From Haemophilus influenzae (lineage in GTDB: Bacteria; Pseudomonadota; Gammaproteobacteria; Enterobacterales; Pasteurellaceae): a stretch of 64,000 nt of DNA. The notes under the pieces were generated by a model. The model made no database searches and was not told the DNA's origin. It saw only the letters and a program-made list of their open reading frames with translations. The stretch is from NCBI RefSeq assembly GCF_001457655.1, contig NZ_LN831035.1, positions 620,001 to 684,000 on the forward strand, given 5' to 3'. Positions within the stretch are counted from its first letter, which is position 1. Each line of letters opens with the position of its first letter. Below, piece after piece: positions 61,672-64,000 of this stretch. The translations under genes were made by a program, and so were the position numbers.

Positions 61672-61794
61672 ATGTTCAGAATTTTACTTGTGGTGGCGTT
61701 GTTATGGGCCACCTATCATTTAGACTTAAATCAAGATTGCGATGGGTATATTTGCCAAGTTGAACAGTCTCATCAAAAGGTGATTATAAATTGA
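61672..61794 (+). CDS. Small protein with membrane-like N-terminus
   Basis: Encodes 40 residues: MFRILLVVALLWATYHLDLN then QDCDGYICQVEQSHQKVIIN. A short hydrophobic start with a two-cysteine segment after it suggests secretion or membrane anchoring. AAAGGAC precedes the ATG. A terminator follows. Function unknown. Confidence 0.5.
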   Translation: MFRILLVVALLWATYHLDLNQDCDGYICQVEQSHQKVIIN

Positions 61795-61829
61795 CTTAAC
61801 CCTAAATTTGCATTACTATTTCTAACAAT

Positions 61830-61862
61830 AGCCGAATTGTAGCAATGCAGTTCGGCTTTTTT
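61830..61862 (+). terminator. Terminator after the small protein
   Basis: AGCCGAA / TTCGGCT stem with a 14-nt loop followed by TTTTTTA. Confidence 0.65.
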
Positions 61863-61875
61863 ATTGAAATTTTAC

Positions 61876-61903
61876 AACCCGCTTGAATTGGCGGGTTTTT
61901 TAT
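61876..61903 (+). terminator. Second tandem terminator
   Basis: AACCCGC / GCGGGTT stem with an 8-nt loop and TTTTTTATT. Confidence 0.75.
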
Positions 61904-61904
61904 T

Positions 61905-61972
61905 GCCTGTAAGATAGCGATGTACACGTGACAAGCGGTGTTTCCTTTCTCCACTCACTGCTTCTTACAGGC
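61905..61972 (+). promoter_or_regulatory. Stem-forming leader of the second antirepressor gene
   Basis: GCCTGTAAGA (61,905-61,914) pairs perfectly with TCTTACAGGC (61,963-61,972). A small CCAC/GTGG hairpin follows before the ribosome site. It lies between a terminator and the start codon, so it may be a regulatory leader or a small antisense RNA gene. Confidence 0.4.
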
Positions 61973-62002
61973 CACCTTTTTGTGGAGAAAACAGGAGAAG
62001 AT

Positions 62003-62521
62003 ATGCAAACGTTAACCGCAGAATTTTTAGGTAAAGAAGTTACTTTAGTGGACAACAACGGCATTGCTTATGTGGCAATGCGTGAGATTGTGGAAGGAAT
62101 TGGTTTGGCGTGGAAACCACAATACAAAAAACTAACTGACTACAGTCAAAAATTCAGTTGTTACCATATGACCACAACTGGAAAAGACGGCAAAAAATAC
62201 GAAATGCTTTGTATGCCAATCAAAAAATTAAATGGCTGGCTGTTTAGCATTAACCCAAACAAAGTGCGTGCCGATTTAAAAGAACGCTTGGAAAATTACC
62301 AAGAGGAATGTTTCTTAGCTTTATGGGATTACTGGACAGAGGGTATTGCTCGCCGTGATGAAGTCAAAAACAAGTTGGCATTGTGGCAACAAAAGAAAGC
62401 CGAATATACGCAACGAGCTGGTGAACGGGGAAAATTATTGCAGCAATGCAAATCAGAAAAGCAAGACCTTGAGCGTGAGCTTTTACAAATTAAACAGTTA
62501 GATCTTTTCGTGAACTTATAA
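62003..62521 (+). CDS. Second P22_AR_N-type antirepressor-like protein
   Basis: A 172-residue protein with a P22_AR_N domain: LTAEFLGKEVTLVDNNGIAY, VAMREIVEGIGLAWKPQYKK, and MLCMPIKKLNGWLFSINPNK. A C-terminal coiled coil (ERGKLLQQCKSEKQDLEREL) replaces the larger module of the first antirepressor. ACAGGAGAAG fixes the ATG. It is possibly controlled separately from the upstream ant. Confidence 0.82.
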   Translation: MQTLTAEFLGKEVTLVDNNGIAYVAMREIVEGIGLAWKPQYKKLTDYSQKFSCYHMTTTGKDGKKYEMLCMPIKKLNGWLFSINPNKVRADLKERLENYQEECFLALWDYWTEGIARRDEVKNKLALWQQKKAEYTQRAGERGKLLQQCKSEKQDLERELLQIKQLDLFVNL

Positions 62522-62552
62522 CCGCACAATCTTTTAGAAAGTGCGGTTTTTT
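62522..62552 (+). terminator. Uptake-signal-derived terminator after the second antirepressor
   Basis: ACCGCA and TGCGGT stem with a 15-nt loop and TTTTTTATT. It marks the right border of the accessory insert before L. Confidence 0.55.
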
Positions 62553-62564
62553 ATTGGAGAAAAT

Positions 62565-63215
62565 ATGAGTATTTACGGACAACTGCAACAATATGCCTCT
62601 CATGGTTGGATAGAATTATTTGAACTCGATCTCACTAAATTTGGCGATATTGTTTATCGTTTCCACGATGGATTAAATCCATTAGGTCAAGCTATTGTGT
62701 GGCAAGGGCAAGAATATACGCCTTATCCAGTCAAAGCTGAGGGATTTGCAGTTGATGGGTTAAATCCTGTTAGACCAAGGATTACATTTTCCAATTTAGG
62801 TGGGGCGATTACATTAGTCTTGGCAAAATTAAAAGGCATTGAGGGCGCTCGACTTACTCGCAAACGAACGAAAATAATCTATCTTGATGCGGTAAATTTT
62901 GAAAATGGAAATTTGACTGCCGACCCAAACGCACATTTACCCGATGATATATTTTATATATCGCAAAAAACATCGGAAGACCATTTAACCGTTAGTTTCG
63001 AGCTATTACCTGCCACTGATTTAGAAGGGGTGAAATTACCCCGTCGGCAGATTGTGGCTCAATATTGCACTCATAAATATAAGGGGCAGTTTTGCGGATA
63101 TACAGGTGATAAAGCAACTTGCGCTAAAACACTTGCTGACTGTAAAGCACATTTTGGTGAGCGCTCTGAATTGCCTTTTGGTGGTTTCCCTAGTGCGGCA
63201 TATATGAGGATTTAA
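62565..63215 (+). CDS. Minor tail protein L
   Basis: A 216-residue protein of the lambda L family at the tail tip (WIELFELDLTKFGDIVYRFH; FAVDGLNPVRPRITFSNLGG). Four C-terminal cysteines (YCTHKYKGQFCGYTGDKATC, then LADC) match the iron-sulfur-binding domain reported for lambda L. GGAGAAA fixes the start. K follows after 1 nt. Confidence 0.93.
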   Translation: MSIYGQLQQYASHGWIELFELDLTKFGDIVYRFHDGLNPLGQAIVWQGQEYTPYPVKAEGFAVDGLNPVRPRITFSNLGGAITLVLAKLKGIEGARLTRKRTKIIYLDAVNFENGNLTADPNAHLPDDIFYISQKTSEDHLTVSFELLPATDLEGVKLPRRQIVAQYCTHKYKGQFCGYTGDKATCAKTLADCKAHFGERSELPFGGFPSAAYMRI

Positions 63216-63216
63216 A

Positions 63217-63924
63217 ATGAAACATATTGATGATGCAATAGCACACGCCAAACAAAGTTATCCGCACGAAAGTTGCGGTTTTTTTGTGCTTAAAAATGGC
63301 AAATTGCAGTATGTCGCCTGTACCAATTTAGCAGCAGAAACAGAAGATGAATTTTTGATTGGCATAGAAGATTATGCCAGAGCGGAAGGAGTGGGGGAAA
63401 TTAGAACCGTTGTTCATTCCCATCCAGACGAGAGCTGTTTACCAAGCATTGCAGATCAAGACGCACATAAAATGAGTGGATTGGAATGGTGCATTATTGG
63501 ACTAGAGGGCGATGAGGTATCTACGCATTTTATGCCTGCACTTACAGAGGTGCCTGATTTGTATGGGCGTAAGTTTATCCATGGCATGACTGACTGCTAC
63601 GGATTTGTGCGTGATTGGTATCGCCAAGAACTGGGTATTAATCTCCCAAACTACAATCGCATAGATGGCTGGTGGGATAATGGTGGCAATCTCTATGTTG
63701 ATAACTTTGAGGACGCTGGATTTTATCCAGTCAAAGACTTAAAAATAGGCGACATGATTGTGATGCAAATTAACGCAAATGTACCTAATCATGCTGGTGT
63801 TTATCTTGGTGATGGTTTAATTGGCCATCACCTATACGGACGACTATCAAGTAAGGATGTATATGGACAATTCTACCGCGAACGAACAACGCACATCATG
63901 CGACATAAGAAAAATACGCCTTAA
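63217..63924 (+). CDS. Tail tip assembly protein K (JAMM peptidase plus NlpC/P60)
   Basis: A 235-residue protein with two peptidase-like domains. The N-terminal JAMM motif has the conserved His-67 and His-69 (VVHSHPDESC) and Ser/Asp in PSIADQD. The C-terminal NlpC/P60 domain has the catalytic Cys in HGMTDCYGFVRDW and His in NVPNHAGVYLGDG. K is needed for tail tip assembly and may cut peptidoglycan during DNA entry. It overlaps the next gene by 62 nt. Confidence 0.93.
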   Translation: MKHIDDAIAHAKQSYPHESCGFFVLKNGKLQYVACTNLAAETEDEFLIGIEDYARAEGVGEIRTVVHSHPDESCLPSIADQDAHKMSGLEWCIIGLEGDEVSTHFMPALTEVPDLYGRKFIHGMTDCYGFVRDWYRQELGINLPNYNRIDGWWDNGGNLYVDNFEDAGFYPVKDLKIGDMIVMQINANVPNHAGVYLGDGLIGHHLYGRLSSKDVYGQFYRERTTHIMRHKKNTP

Positions 63925-64000
63925 AGGCGAGTTAGGCAAACGCTTTGGGAAAGTCCATAAGCTGGCAGTAAAAACACCAGCGGAAGCCATCCGAGCCTTA
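63863..64000 (+). CDS. Tail assembly protein I, N-terminal part (cut by window edge)
   Basis: The first 46 codons read MDNSTANEQRTSCDIRKIRL and KGELGKRFGKVHKLAVKTPA then EAIRAL. The RLKGELGKRFG and TPAEAIRAL blocks are the usual start of lambda I family proteins. It begins inside the K gene in another frame, as in lambda. Confidence 0.8.
   Translation, partial: MDNSTANEQRTSCDIRKIRLKGELGKRFGKVHKLAVKTPAEAIRAL

Larger units (their letters stand above)
22088..64000. mobile_element. Lambda-like (siphovirus) prophage, right end outside the window
   Basis: Nearly 42 kb are visible, from attL beside tRNA-Lys to the tail gene I homologue at the right edge. The layout is lambdoid: int/xis and a leftward recombination arm, repressor/cro, O/P/nin/Q, lysis, then packaging, head and tail genes in lambda order. 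Most structural genes are intact, so the prophage could be functional, although ssb has a frameshifted end. The right attachment site and host-specificity genes (J, fibres) are not in view. Confidence 0.95.

Overview
The window is Pasteurellaceae DNA, almost certainly Haemophilus influenzae or a very close relative. The evidence is the gene order ogt-ompP1-yfcZ-cpdA-nudF-xseA-roxA-rnfH-pth-ychF-(acyltransferase)-rnd-fadD-slp-tsaB-yoaA-ybgC-tolQRAB-pal, the low G+C, and many copies of the DNA uptake signal AAGTGCGGT or its complement, often placed as terminator dyads or next to start codons.

Region 1 (1-21,990) is ordinary chromosome. It holds the 5' part of ogt, the P1 porin, two leftward clusters (cpdA-nudF; xseA-roxA-rnfH), divergent pth-ychF, an SGNH-type acyltransferase split by a frameshift, a leftward block rnd/fadD/slp/tsaB/yoaA, and the complete rightward ybgC-tolQRAB-pal envelope operon. 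A tRNA-Lys(UUU) gene follows.

Region 2 (about 22,010-64,000, running off the right edge) is a lambda-like siphophage prophage beside a second tRNA-Lys (CUU anticodon). The leftward early arm reads from about 35.6 kb down to int: an HNH/antirepressor-module chimera, an N4/N6-type DNA methyltransferase, a putative ssDNA-annealing protein, a YqaJ-like exonuclease, SSB with a frameshifted tail, a 19-repeat protein, RdgC, a C5 cytosine methyltransferase, several small unknown genes, an excisionase-like protein and integrase. The immunity region (36.4-38.6 kb) has an S24-type repressor, a Cro-like protein and a DUF3800 gene in the lambda rex position. The rightward early arm encodes an AntA/ANT antirepressor, an O-like initiator with iterons inside its gene, P, NinB, NinG and a Q-like antiterminator. 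A consensus late promoter and terminator pair, a phage tRNA-Trp, holin/SAR-endolysin/spanins and a cos-like site follow. The packaging, head and tail genes are in lambda order (Nu1-like, A, W, B, protease-capsid fusion, FII-like, Z, U, V, G/GT, H, M, L, K, I).

The late operon is interrupted by accessory cargo. A HigBA toxin-antitoxin plus a membrane protein has its own promoter, palindromic operator and terminator. Two tiny membrane proteins and a lone HsdR-N-like PD-(D/E)XK nuclease are followed by a C4-like antisense RNA/antirepressor module and a second antirepressor. The most interesting candidates are the DUF3800 gene with a nested-stem RNA leader, the self-contained toxin-antitoxin cassette, the HsdR-N orphan, the second (C4/ant-type) immunity region, and the nonapeptide-repeat protein.

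All functional names rest on reading motifs and context; no database search was run.
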